Shown here piece after piece: positions 23,641 through 35,165 of a stretch of 64,000 bases of DNA. Both the position numbers and the translations under genes were made by a program. The stretch is from the NCBI RefSeq assembly GCF_965638725.1, contig NC_134963.1:9576501-9640500 (forward strand), in the 5' to 3' direction. Source of the stretch: Aptenodytes patagonicus. Lineage: Eukaryota > Chordata > Aves > Sphenisciformes > Spheniscidae. The notes under the pieces were generated by a model. It did no database searches, was not told where the DNA came from, and was given only the letters and a program-made list of their open reading frames with translations. How positions within the stretch are numbered: the stretch's first letter is position 1; the number at the start of each line of letters is the position of its first letter.

Positions 23641-24350
23641 CGGAGGGGGAATGATTTTAATTCACTTCGCTCTTACTGATCTTAATCAGGCTCCGAATGC
23701 GATGGCCACTTATTGCATTAAAGCAGGACGGTGACGCAGGCTCCAGAGCTGCTCCCACAGCGCGTGCATTGCTCCTTTCTCACGGCTGTGCTGCAAGTGC
23801 TGCACCGCGAGCCACATCCAGCCATCGGCTCCAGACCGGCTGCTGAGGAACCAGAGGAGAAAGATAAGCGATCCTCTGCCACGGTGCCTACAGAAAACTG
23901 CTGGGGCTCAGTAAATAAAAGGAGACTCTAAATATTATTTTTGGTAGGGATTTTCATATGAAAAAGTAAAACACCATAAATCAGGCACAATGCTACAATC
24001 AGCACATACTTGTGAATAAATGCATCCTGTAGTACATTTCAGCATAAATTATAGCCATTTGATTTAGGCTTTGCTGCACAAAGCCACATTATTTAAATTC
24101 AGCCAGAATTGAGTCCACTCACATTGCTACACATTTATAAAACATATTCATGATTATTGTCATAAACTCCTGAGAACTGGCTGTTGAGTTATTTTGCCAC
24201 ATCATCATCTATAGTAAACAAGACTTATTTTACATTTCTCTTTTCTTTCATGACAATCTGCTACAAAATGCTCTGCAGAATTAATGCTGAAGTTATGACC
24301 AGATTTTCTCCAGCAAGTGCGAAATAGTAGCTATACCCAGTATAGTAAAT
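23641..24350. promoter_or_regulatory. Candidate conserved non-coding block
   Basis: The AT-rich core at 23930-24340 contains ACCATAAATCAGG, AAATTATAGCCATTTG, ATTATTTAAATTC and ATTCATGATTATTGTC. These are dense homeodomain- and forkhead-like words without coding signal. Function is inferred. Confidence 0.35.
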
Positions 24351-25240
24351 GCAAACCTGTGCACAGCTAGAAGCTTTAAGCTCTGCTGCAAGAGCCTGTG
24401 CAAGGTTCCCCGTGCCCACACCCTCCCTCCCTCTCCCTTTCTCTCAAAAAAAAAATCAGCTGGTACAAGCACAAAGGCCTGAAGGCTTGGAGGAAAGGAG
24501 GGGACCCCTCCCTTACTGGCAGGTAGTTCTCCAGGCAAAAAGGGATTTATCTGTGAGACGAAGAAGGACAACTGGGAACTAAAAGAGAAAAGTCAAGATT
24601 CTACATGGCCAAAGTCTCGGTTTCCTGGGACTCTCTGTCAGGGTGGTGAGTCCCGCTGGGGGCTGGCTCTCATGGTCTCTGCAATAATTTGCAATTATTC
24701 TCAGCAGTACCCTGCTTCACCCGTTGCATGAGTCAGCACAGCCACCCGCACCGTTCGGGGAGCGGATCATCCAGCGCCTCCGGCCGGCACACCTCAGGCA
24801 CCCACCTGCGGGAGTCCCGATTCCCGAGCCTGAACACCCACCCATGTCAGGGAGCGGCCCCAGCAGGCTGGCTGATCTGCTGAGCGCTTTGACCTCCCAC
24901 CTCAGAAGGGCAGACCGGGCTTCAGGAGAGAAAAATCAAACAAAAAGGTAAGGCTATGGGGTGTGTTTCAGTGCAAGATTTCAGGGGAGGTGTCTCAGTG
25001 GTGTGAAATGGCAGCCCGTAACGGTGGCGCCAGCAGTGTCCCCGCACCCTGCCTGCCACCCACGGGTAAAGCAGCGACGACCCCCAGCGCACATCTGCCC
25101 AATGGGCTGCCCCTCCGCTCGCTGGGCAGCCACGGGCATCCAGCCCGGAGACGAAAAGCTGGGATTAGAGCGTCGATTAGTTTCTTTTGGTACCAAAAGC
25201 ATTTACTCTAGATGCAGAATTTTTGATTTGTAAATCATTT
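24351..25240. other. GC-rich non-coding stretch with donor-like word
   Basis: No gene is recognised. A good splice-donor-like word, AAAAAGGTAAGG, occurs at about 24942-24953 at the end of a short open frame. No matching acceptor-bounded exon or known peptide is seen, so it is left uncalled. Confidence 0.35.
25184..25199. repeat. 16-bp perfect palindrome
   Basis: CTTTTGGTACCAAAAG equals its own reverse complement. It lies at the junction of a GC-rich stretch and an AT-rich block. It may be a dimeric protein-binding site, but no factor is named. Confidence 0.8.
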
Positions 25241-25784
25241 TTTTCCTCCATGCAGAACCCGTGATCTCTTCAGTAGAAGCGGTAGAGACAGGAGTGAGAC
25301 ACGAAATGCACTGCAGTTTTAAAATTTTCTAAGTTCATCAGAGAAAGTCGTGGACTATCTGGCCTGAATAATAAAAACTCCACAAACAATTATAAAACTA
25401 TCCAGTGCCACTTTCCCCCCCCACCGTGACGGCAGTGTTCCTCCACTGGCCTGGGAGGACCAGTCACTTGCTGGCTTGCTTGTCTAACTAAATTAACATT
25501 TTACGTTTCTCCTTTAGTTTGCAAACTTTTAAAAAATTAATCCCATCATTTCAACAAGTATAACAACTAAATTATCGTCTTTACATGATTAAAGTCTCTG
25601 CTGTGTCTTTTCTTGGCAAACATTACATGCACATAATTTTACTAAATGTAATAAACCAACCATAGAACTATTAATTTTAGCATGGTATTCATAACAATTA
25701 GAAACGCATGAACCTTAAAATGATAAAAACTGAAATGAATACCAAAATAGCATGAAACACAAGAATCCAGCTCCTTAAACCAGG
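25241..25784. promoter_or_regulatory. Candidate conserved non-coding block
   Basis: A strongly AT-rich segment (25320-25780) with ACAATTATAAAAC, AAAAAATTAATCCC, ATTAATTTTAGC and ACAATTAGAAACG. No coding signal. Enhancer-like composition only. Confidence 0.35.
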
Positions 25785-25823
25785 GAAATGGATATTATTT
25801 TGTGGTGTCACAATATCCATTTC
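25785..25823. repeat. Perfect 12-bp inverted repeat with 15-base loop
   Basis: The left arm GAAATGGATATT (25785-25796) and right arm AATATCCATTTC (25812-25823) are exact reverse complements around a 15-base spacer. The arms could form a short DNA or RNA hairpin, be a dimer-binding site, or be the core of a decayed palindromic element. No flanking target duplication was found. Confidence 0.85.
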
Positions 25824-26380
25824 AAGAGACAAACCAAGCACCACCAGGGATGCCGCCCTGCTCACTGGGGTGGATTCAGGCTGTCCTCTGCTCCTCAGGG
25901 AGGAATCCAGCAGTGCCCGGGGCGGGGGCGTCATCCCCGGCCCCCCCTGCTCCAGCAGACCCCGCTGCCCAGCCCTGCCCGCTGTGCGCCGGCGGCAGTG
26001 GGAGAAAACCAACTTTCCCCAGAGCCTCGCACGACGGCGGGACCGGCACCGGCAGCGCCGTGCTCCCCAGACCAGCTCAGCTGGCAGAGTGGACGGGCTG
26101 CAGCAACGAGCGTGTCAGTCCTCAGACAGAGGGTCCCGGGGGCTTCGCTCTGAAACTGTCCTGGCTTCAGAACCGCCACGAGAAACCCCGTTTCTCCCTG
26201 CAAGTGGGCTGGGAGCTCGCAGGGAGCTCGAGCTCTCCTTGCATCAGGGGGCTGCCGTTCCCCACAGCCCCCACCTGCACTGCCGGTTCCCCCCACCTCT
26301 GTGAGCTGCCAGCCTCGCTGCTTCCAAAGACCTGGAAATTATTCCTCTTAACTCAAAGAATTGCATGAGTGAGAAGCTTC
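25824..26380. other. GC- and CpG-rich non-coding stretch
   Basis: Three overlapping plus-strand frames and one minus-strand frame are open here. The sequence is CpG-rich around 25915-26070. No protein family is recognised and no promoter element is convincing. Confidence 0.35.
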
Positions 26381-26383
26381 ACA

Positions 26384-26462
26384 GTTTTCTTTTCTTTTCT
26401 TTTACTCACTTTCAGCAGCTGAACTCTTTTTTTTTAAAAAAAAAAAAGAAAAAGAAAAAAAA
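26384..26462 (+). repeat. Low-complexity (CTTTT)n and T9/A12 tract
   Basis: A few CTTTT units at about 26384-26404 are followed by nine T then twelve A at 26427-26447, and A-rich sequence to 26462. The T/A junction is self-complementary. Simple sequence without further meaning. Confidence 0.85.
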
Positions 26463-29400
26463 CTAGACATTAAGTATTTGATCAAAAGCCAAAAACAACC
26501 TTTGGTATCAAGGCATTCTTGAGCTGCTTTGTTTATAGATACCAAAATACACACACCATCCCACACTGCTGTAACCACTTAGAGCATAAAACACTTCCAT
26601 AAAGAGCAGCCCGTTGTTACAAATCACACACTGCTGCACTTCCGAGGTAATAAACACCCGGGAGCGAGCGGCCAGGCTGGAGCAAGGCTTTCTGTGGGAT
26701 GGCACGGGAAAAGCCACTGCCACGGGGACGGCAAGGGCCGAGCTGAGCCCTACCGCTCGCCGGCTTGCTCTGCTCGGAGTGTCCTAGTTTAGAGAATTCC
26801 TGATGGACTGGACGTTTCTGCATTTCCTTTCCCATTATCGCTGATTGCCAAAATATTTGTGCAGTGATGGAATTTGCCTGCCAGAACTAGAGCAGGAGGA
26901 GGGAGCTCTGCTTTCATCTGACCTCGAGTCATGAGAGGTTCTGGGTCCCCGGCTTGAACTACTGGAGCTGAGCTCTGGCAGGAGCCCAGAGCTCCTCATG
27001 AGAAGAGCCCAGCTGGGCTTTGCCTCCCCAGCACCCGGGAGGGGACGGCAGGACGGCTCCTGCCTCCTCCAGGACAGAGGGATCCGATTGAAGCCACCAG
27101 AATGTTTCCACTTTGCCTGAGCGCGCTAGGAAACTTTTGGAGAGAGACTATTTTAGCAAAATATGCTAAGTGCCTCCAGATCGATGCCTGTGAGTAGGAA
27201 AAATCAAATAGCTTTGCCATCGTAAACAGCAGAAGGATGGCAAACAGAGGAGTCCAGTGAGCAGTGGGACAAACAGGAAAGACTTGGAAATTTCCAGGGT
27301 ATTGTTTGAAACTCAAGACAGAACATTCTGATCTACTTTTACTGTTTTGATGTTACATTTCATGTTTTAAAACACTCCGTGCCTTTACAGAAACACTGCA
27401 AAGACGTCGAAAGAATTCAAATACACCAACTGCTCTTTATTTGGCTCTCCTTAGTTATTTCTGATTAGCAACATTTTCATCAGAATGGAAATGAGACATT
27501 TAAAGACAGACGCACGATGCCACTTTGCTGGTTATATGGCCCACGTGAAGGACAGCGGAGTTTTCCTCCTCTCGCAGAAGGTACAGCAGCTTCCAGCTGT
27601 GGCTTCACATCGCAGCAGGGCACCGCGCCCCAGGTCGGAGGCAGGTACCCCAGAGCATGGCAGCAACATGCTGGGGCATAACATTTTGTTTATGGGAACA
27701 AGCATGGACTTCCCAACTGAGTGGTGACTCATTTTCCATAGAAGAGGCATGAGACAGATCAGCTGTCGCTGGCTTGCGGGACACTGGGAAGAAGAGACAC
27801 GGCACGCCTGCTGCCTCCTTACCGAAGAGGGTTCAAAGGTACAAGTCTACTTTTCAAGGCACCAAGCAGTAGCCGGCACCTGCCCAGAGCAGCTGCCCCA
27901 TGCAAGGTATCGCTGGCTTCTGCTGCTGACTTTGGATAACCACGGGCAGCCTGCTGCACTCACTCCCACTCACCAGGCTGGCCGTGCTGTAACGCCCTGC
28001 ATGGGGGATGGCGATACTGCCGTGGCAGCAGCACCCTGACCTCCCCTGCGGGTGCAGGCAATGGACCGCTGGGAGTCTGACGGCAGCCCCCCAGCAGTCG
28101 CCTCCCAGCAGTCATTCCCAGGCTCACACATAAAATCTTATCCACAGCACACCATTTCCAGTGCCATCGCTCCTGCACAGGGGTCTGTGTTCCTTCCCCG
28201 CTGGGCACACGGCTTGGCTGGTCCCCTGGCCCCAGTGAGGCTTTGAGCCACCCTCTGAGGGCTTTAGATCTGAGGACACCATGGGTCATGGCTCTGTTGC
28301 AAACATGTGTCCTGGACACTTGTGATGATTTTGGCAACAGAAATGGCCTAAATATTTGTTCAAGAGTAGTGAGTGTCTTTGTCTCTCAGGCACAGAGAGA
28401 CTTTTCTTCTGCGTCTGCTTAGCCATTTATACTTCTTTGTTGCTGCCAGTTGGAAGCTGCAGTTTGCAAACCAGGCCCTCCCAGAGCAGAATGAATTTTA
28501 ATTCAGGCAGAGGAGTGTGTTGCTGAGCCCAAGCCCTCAGATTCAGTTTTACAATATACGCTCACTGCTCTCTCCCTCAATGTACCCTGATGGCAAGGTA
28601 GGTTCACACGTCGAACTCAGCTCTGAGCCTGTGCTCTCCAGAGCCTCCCGGTGCACTGCGCCCTTCCTGGGGAGCTGTCGCTGTCCTCCGCGAGCGGACG
28701 CTCTGCTCCCCCTCCGAGGAACAAAGCCATTCCTCTGCACTGACGACTGCTGCAGAGCACTCCTGGCATTTCAGCTGAGCAATTTCCATGCTTCCAGCAT
28801 TTTGAGTGCATAATACAAGCTTCACTCCTGGCTCAGATTTTAAGTAAATGAGCATTTCACTGTGACAAACAGTTAAGGGAGGCAGATCAGATTTGTTCAT
28901 CTATCTAGTTCGATAGTCATAGCATTTGAAAGTATTATTATGCTCCCAGGAACATGCTCTAGTGGCTTGCCACCAGGCTTAGGAGAAAGGTGGAAGAGTG
29001 CAAAAATCCTCTAATGTGGTCACTGCACGTGTTCCATGTCCTCAGTCTGGAGAACAGGATGCTAGAAAGACAGAGGTGGCAGATCAGACCATCTTACAAG
29101 GCATGTCATCACAACTGGCTTTACCCAGCTTTACTATACTGGGGAAAAAAACCAGCCTTTTCATAGATGGACGCAGTGCCGAAGACGACATCCCACCAAC
29201 GACCAGCCAATGCTCTCCCTTTAAATGACATGCCATCAATGGATGAGCTTCTCCCACAGCCAGTGCAGGCAGGGAGGACAGCAGGAGGCTGGAGCCAGGC
29301 GGGAGGTGACAATTATTTGTACATTCTACGCTCTGGAGAGTTTTACTTTTTATTGTCTAGCCCTTCAAACAGATATCGGAGCTGTCAAAATATAAAATCT

Positions 29401-31429
29401 GATGATAAAAATACTTTGCAGAGGAGGTCTTGAGGCATTCCTGTGCAAAACGCTCTGGGAGTTGCAGCAGGCTGAGGGTCAGACCTGTCCCCGGTCACTC
29501 CCTGGAGCTGTGCTGAACAATTAGTCTCAAGTGAAAATCAACCACAGAAGTTCAGACTTTTTTTTCCTTCCACTTCCACAGATCACCTTCTGCTCTGAAC
29601 ATGGAAACCATATGGCAGACAGGTCCTATCCCCTGCCAAGAAATTCCTGCTTGATGAGATCCCTGTAGCTATCACTGGGGCTACATGGGCTTCCAGCAAG
29701 GGAGTTCACTTTCTGCTTCAGACAAACTCTCCAAGCAACCCGGGGAGGAAGAGCAGGGTCTGAGGTGCCAGAATTTGTGCTGTAGCTGTTGCCTGTTGAG
29801 AGTAATTGCCCTCAGAGGGAATATTGTCATGCTTAGATCTTCCTCTCTGGCCCTCCAGCTTGATGGAGGCTGTGCAGCTAGCCCTGCTCCACTCTGCTGC
29901 AGGCAACAAGGGACTCCTCGGATGGAGGCAGGGATCCGGCTTCAGACCCTCTTCTCCATCCGAGGGGCATGGGTGGAAGGCACGGAGAGCGCTTCTCCCT
30001 GCACTAGGGAGCTCACACTGCACAAGGCAAACATTTTACCTGTGTACATGGTCCAGGCTTTGGAAATACTCAGAATTTTGCCTTCCCTGACTGGCAAACA
30101 AGTCACATGAGTGGCCAGGTTTAGAGAGGAATAAATTCCAAAATTCAACCACATGTTGGGAAGCTTCATCTAAATATTGTACAAATCCATAGAATAGCCC
30201 AAGACAGGGAGGGATGATTGCAAGAGGTGGGAAAGTACATAACAAACCACCCAGAGTTGAGTTTGGTCAGGGCGCAGCACCCACACAGCCAGTCTTTGTG
30301 GAGACCGAAGCCTGCAATGCCAGCGCTGCCCCAGCTTCAGTTCCTCCTCTGGTACAAGTACCATTTCTCATACTGGGTTTTCTCCTGAAACAAGTGCTGA
30401 TGTGGGAAGGAGTGATGTGGACGGAGTGATCATTGGCTTGAGTGATTGCCTGGTGAAAACTATGGGGTCTGATGCATGGAAAGGCTGATATCAGGGGATC
30501 AGTGTCTCTGCACAGGGTGCCGGCTCTTATCTACATCCGTGTCTTGTTTGCGGGGTGTTGGTGATGTGCATCCATTTGTCAGCGAGAAAAGGATTTGCAA
30601 ATACAAGTGCTGGCAAGAAGGAATCATGAATGAAGGCAGTAACAGCTGAAGACACAGCCTCTCCTCAGACACATTCTCGGCCTGAACCTGAGTCCTGCCT
30701 TGCTACCAACAGCTCGGGCTGCTGGCACAGGCGAGAGCAGAGCCCTGCCTTGGGGAAGCGTGGCAAGACTTGCGTAGCCAGGAGCCTGCAGGAAAGGGGG
30801 CTGCCTTGGAATTGAGAAACCAAAGGCACAGACGCCCTGGGAGGCAGGGGGACCCAGCAGCCAGAAATGGGTCCGGGGAGCCCCACGGGAGCCTGTAGCT
30901 GCAGCCTGCCTCCACGGCCAGGCTGAAGGAGGGCTGCTCGTTCTGAGGCCCCCCAAGTTTGAGAGGTATGCCCACGAGGCCAGATACCGGCCCTCAGCTC
31001 CAGTTCCCTTAGGCACACCCAGCACACAGAAAGAGCAGCAATGCCCCCCGAGAGCAAAAGCAGAGGGGAGCAGCGCCTGGCCCCCATGGCAGCAATACCA
31101 GAGTCTGGCCCGAGGCCCCACCAATGGCAACTGGACCCAGCACAGAGTTGGGGCAGTGCCCCAGCACTGCCGAACCTCTGCCTGTGCCCCTGCCCGCTGC
31201 CCCTCCGGTGCCACCCATCTGCCTGCGCTGGGAGGCAGCCCTGCAGCGAGTGCCCACAGGCAGCAGCTGGCGTTACCCCCACATCTTTTGGTGACTCAGA
31301 GCTTTGCAGGAGCATCCCGTCCCCAGGGGCTGGGGATTCCCACCTCACTTTCTGAGGGCATTACCTTGCATTTAGCTCCTTGGTGAGGCATCGCATTGGC
31401 TTGTGACCATTGAACCAGGAGACTCACAG
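26463..31429. other. Long mixed non-coding stretch
   Basis: No gene, RNA gene or repeat family is recognised across this 5 kb. Composition alternates, with AT-richer parts at 26470-26640, 27310-27490, 28800-28950 and 29320-29420. Open frames at 27.5-28.3, 29.7-30.1 and 30.6-31.36 kb overlap on both strands in several phases and share no domain. Confidence 0.4.
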
Positions 31430-31730
31430 CTCTTACAACAATACCAATCTCCATGTCATCTGCAGATGCTACCAGCAAAGGTTTTTATCATCACTGTTGT
31501 TAAATCACACACTAAATCACGTCAGGATTCTCCTTGGGAATGCTGCGGGAAGCAACGCTGCCATTAATGACCATACTTCGAAATCTGTCATTAAGCTTAT
31601 TTTTAATCCACGTAATATGTGCTATTAGCTACAGATTCTCTGGGCAAAATGTCAAACACCTTCAAAAAATTGAAATACACAGCACCAACTGCGTTACACT
31701 TCCTAACCAGGCCCACAATTTGATCGTACT
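31430..31730 (-). mobile_element. Ancient CR1-type LINE fragment, reverse-transcriptase domain (antisense)
   Basis: Translating the minus strand gives AVYFNFLKVFD from 31683 to 31651, matching reverse-transcriptase motif A of CR1-clade LINEs (usual form xYLDFSKAFD) with the catalytic aspartate changed to asparagine. In another phase, 31612-31560 gives WIKNKLNDRFRSMVING, matching the WIxNWLxxRxQxVxxNG block that follows motif A. Frameshifts and stops separate the blocks, so the copy is old and dead. It is far more diverged than the CR1 at 22.3 kb and probably a different, older subfamily. Confidence 0.85.
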
Positions 31731-34700
31731 GGACTATTCATATGTTTTTCCCCATCAAGAGCTACCTGTCCCTGCTTTGCACAGCACTGTCAGATCAGCA
31801 AGGGAATGCATGCATGATGTTTGGCCATTGTTGTAATTAACTGTTTGTTCCTGCAAGGAACTCTGAGTTTCTGCTCCCACGATGCCCTCTGCTTCTGCTT
31901 TCCCAAGCAGATGGGATCTCCCCGGGGCATGGGACTTGCTCACTCCACACGTCCCCCTCCCACATGTCACAGTGTGCCAGCCATGGCTGTAAAGCAGTTG
32001 TGTAAAACAGCCCCAGAGCGGTTAATAGCAGGGAAAACTTGCCAGCAGCCAGATCCTAAATAAAATATATAGAACCACAGTGAGCCTTGCACTAACCTGG
32101 TGAGTGTGCTATAAAATCCTACTTATTAGTCGATCATAAGAGATCGATAGTCTTCCCAGACGCCTGTGGCTTTTGGCCAGCCGAGACAGTGGCTGCCCGC
32201 AGCTGCCAGGTCAGAGATCGCGGGACACATTGGGCAGCACCAACCCCAGAAGCACAGGCAAATGCCGGGCAAACACTGGGCAAACCCTCCCCAGCATGCC
32301 AGGGAGATGCTGCATGACTGCAGCAAGCAACCCAGAAACACAAGACACTCGGGGGACCCCATGGTGTGAAGGCAGCAGGGTCTGAGCAGCAGACAGCACT
32401 TTGCACTCATAAACCCCCAGATTTAGTGGTCTTGTTACTTATTCACAGGTCTAACACTGCCCGAGCCGTTTTGCCTTCCCAGAGCCCTGCTCTACTACTT
32501 CAGCCACCGCAAATGAGGTTAACAGTATGGATGGAGAAATATTTCAAGAATATAACCTCTATAGAAACTACGGGGCTGGATCAAACCCTGTTCCTCTCGC
32601 CCCGAGCTCCCCACCAGCAGCATCGCTGCCAGCGGTCCCAGGGGAGGCCAGGAGCCGTGCAGAGGGGAGCAGCAGGGCAGCCTGGCAAAAGGGAAATATG
32701 CTCTTTACCCCAAATTCCCAAGGCGCTCCTCTGTCCTGAAGATGCGGTTATTCACTCTGCCAAAACTCCTGCTTTTATTTGCACCGATACCTCTAGTATA
32801 GCTTTCCCTGTTTCTTACGAAGGCATAGCTTTCTCTCCCCTTTCCCCCAGCACAGGGTGGGTAAGCGCTGGGGTGCTGCTGGCTGTCCAGGAGCATCAAA
32901 CCACTGCTCCATGCTGACATACAGGGAGCCAGCAATCACCACACTCAGCAAATTAATTACTGTTACACCAAACACTGACTCTGTCAGCTGGGAACAGTGG
33001 CAGGTCCTGGGAATGGGGGTGTCCCCGCATTCTCCACTTCAGGGGGAAAAGGTGAAATTTTGCATCATGCAAGTGACTCACATTTTAACAGGAGGAATTG
33101 GCTTTTCTTCCAGAATTACCCACATACATTTGCTGTCATTTGCCAGGGTCTAAGCTATCACCTTTCTGGCCTCCAGCACGATACTGGCTCATTTTCCTTG
33201 CCCTTACCCGGACCCCCAGTGCCATTTAGTTGCTCTCCCCAATGGCTTCTGCTGGTCCGTGGTGCAGAGACCAAACTGTGCCCAGCTGGTGCTTTCGGCA
33301 GAGGGTCTGGGCCATCTCCTGCCTCCCCTCCCTCACCCAGCTGAGTCTACGCCGTTGTCGGGCTGGTTTTTGGGGTGTGCCTGCGCTGGGGGCAGAGCCC
33401 AGCTGCAGTTGCACTCGCCTGCGCTGGCGCAGGTCTGCAGCGGCTCCCGAGGGTCCCACGCCAGCGGCCATTGCGCAGGGCACAGCCACCCTCCCTGTCC
33501 CGGCTCTCCCCGAGGGGGCCAGCAGGACCATATTCACTGAAGAGCTGGGAAGAAAATCAATGAACGCGGTGCAGTCAAAACAGATTCTGGCGGAGCCTGC
33601 GCCATCCTGAAGTGAATATTACTTGGGACTAAATTGTTTTCCTTATCTAGCAGTTTGTCCTAAGGAGCTGGACTTAGCCTCCCAGCGAACCCAATAAGTC
33701 TTTTGGTTTGACTGGAAACTCCACATTTTTCCTTTTTAGAAAAATGTCACAGACATTCCTCCGTTTCATTACTCTCTGCTGCTTCTCCTTTCCCTCCTAT
33801 TAAAGCTCCAGCAAGGGGAGGCTGAGCCGAGCGCCAGCCCGGAGCTGGACACAGGCCCAGACTGTCTGGACGTGGCTCAACAGTGGAAAGACCTATTGTT
33901 TTGCTTGGCAGGCTACTGGTATTTTTCCTTATGCCCAGAAAGGCTGCGCCAATTTACAGCCCGTGACCTGGGGAGGGGGAGGAAGAGCCAGACTTGTGTC
34001 CCACCCTTTTCCCCTCCAGTAATCTCACTCCATGGAGGCACTGCACGCCCTCCCGCCGGGCAGGGAGCATCGTCCTGAAAATTAAATCCTGCATCCAGAG
34101 CAGCAGTCCTCCCTCCACGCCAGGTATCCTGTGCCCCTCACTTGGGTTTATCATCCGGCCAGGATCTGATCCTGAACATAACCCCAGGGAGCAGGTCGCC
34201 TCCCCAGCTCCAGAGCAGCCTCCCTAAGCCCTTCCCATGCTCACGGGGCCGCCCTGGCCCCCTGGGTGCCCCGGGGGATGGCTGGCACGTCCTGCTCCTG
34301 ACTGGACAGAAATCCCACCAGCGCAGCCCCCCCCCCCGATGCTATCTCGGTATGTCCAGCGCCGGGGCAAGCAGGAAGCACAGGGCTGTGGGAAAACTAA
34401 ACAAGGAAGTTAGCCGAGGTTTCTCACACCACCAAGCAGGTTTGCTCCCTTCTCATTCAAAGTGCTGGGCACAAGTTCAGGTCAGGACTTGCTTATCACG
34501 AATTGTTTCTTCCAGGCCCTGATACCATCGGCAGCTTCCACCGTCCTGCTCCTGCAGCATCCCCGGGCTGAGCCGCAGCCCCACGCTGGGGCGGCTGCAG
34601 CAAGGCTCTCCTGAGCCCCGCATCTGTGTAAGAGACAAGGCTTGTCCCTAACCGTCACGCCACAGTGTGCTGCAGCACCCTTTCTCACTCGGTGTGTATC

Positions 34701-34736
34701 TTGCATCGAAGCCTAGGGGATCTTTAGGCAGTTTCC
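31731..34736. other. Mixed non-coding stretch
   Basis: No gene is recognised. Overlapping frames at 32.1-32.9 and 33.0-33.6 kb are unsupported. Positions 33340-33510 are GC- and CpG-rich. A run of about eleven C occurs near 34327-34337. Confidence 0.4.
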
Positions 34737-35165
34737 ATGATAGAACCAGCACACGAGCTCTTCCCCTCCTCACCACTTGAGCCAGCGCCATCAATCTGCT
34801 TGGCCGGTTGTCAGCGGCAGGAGTTGGGGGGAAGCAATCTGCACGCCATCGCCAGCATCGGCCTGAGCCACAACACCCTGCTGCCAGACAAGGCCCTGGC
34901 GCAGAGAGCCGCTCTGATCAAGCTCACCTTCTGGAGGCAGAGCCGGTTCCTGCGGCATGCCAGGCTCTCGTGGCACGCTGTGCCCAGTGCTGTCAGGAGC
35001 CCGAGCGGGGGCCTGTGGGCCAGCAGCTCCCAAACCAGCTGCACGTGCCAGGCGGGCGAAGCCGAAGCCGGCCCTCGCACCACAAGGAGCAACAGCAGTG
35101 CAGGGACTGTGATGCAGTGCGGCTGGTTCGTACTCCCTGCATTCCGGGGGGTGAAGGACCCGTAA
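34737..35165 (+). CDS. Unrecognised open frame with coding-like third-position bias
   Basis: The frame runs 142 codons from an ATG in weak context to TAA. In the 48 codons from 34845 to 34988, 42 end in G or C, well above the local background, and the bias continues to about 35150. The peptide (AIASIGLSHNTLLPDKALAQ, then LIKLTFWRQSRFLRHARLSW) resembles nothing I know and has no signal peptide or membrane segment. A minus-strand frame at 34811-35173 shares the same third positions, so the bias does not fix the strand, and other frames are also open. It could be a lineage-specific exon, a retrocopy relic or chance. Confidence 0.15.
   Translation: MIEPAHELFPSSPLEPAPSICLAGCQRQELGGSNLHAIASIGLSHNTLLPDKALAQRAALIKLTFWRQSRFLRHARLSWHAVPSAVRSPSGGLWASSSQTSCTCQAGEAEAGPRTTRSNSSAGTVMQCGWFVLPAFRGVKDP

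Noticed and set aside
24724..24951. Short frame ending at a good donor-like AAGGTAAGG
   Set aside because: No convincing acceptor or known peptide; donor-like words are common by chance.
30624..31348. Two overlapping minus-strand frames of about 197 and 228 codons
   Set aside because: Different phases of the same segment both open, with no codon bias or homology that I recognise.
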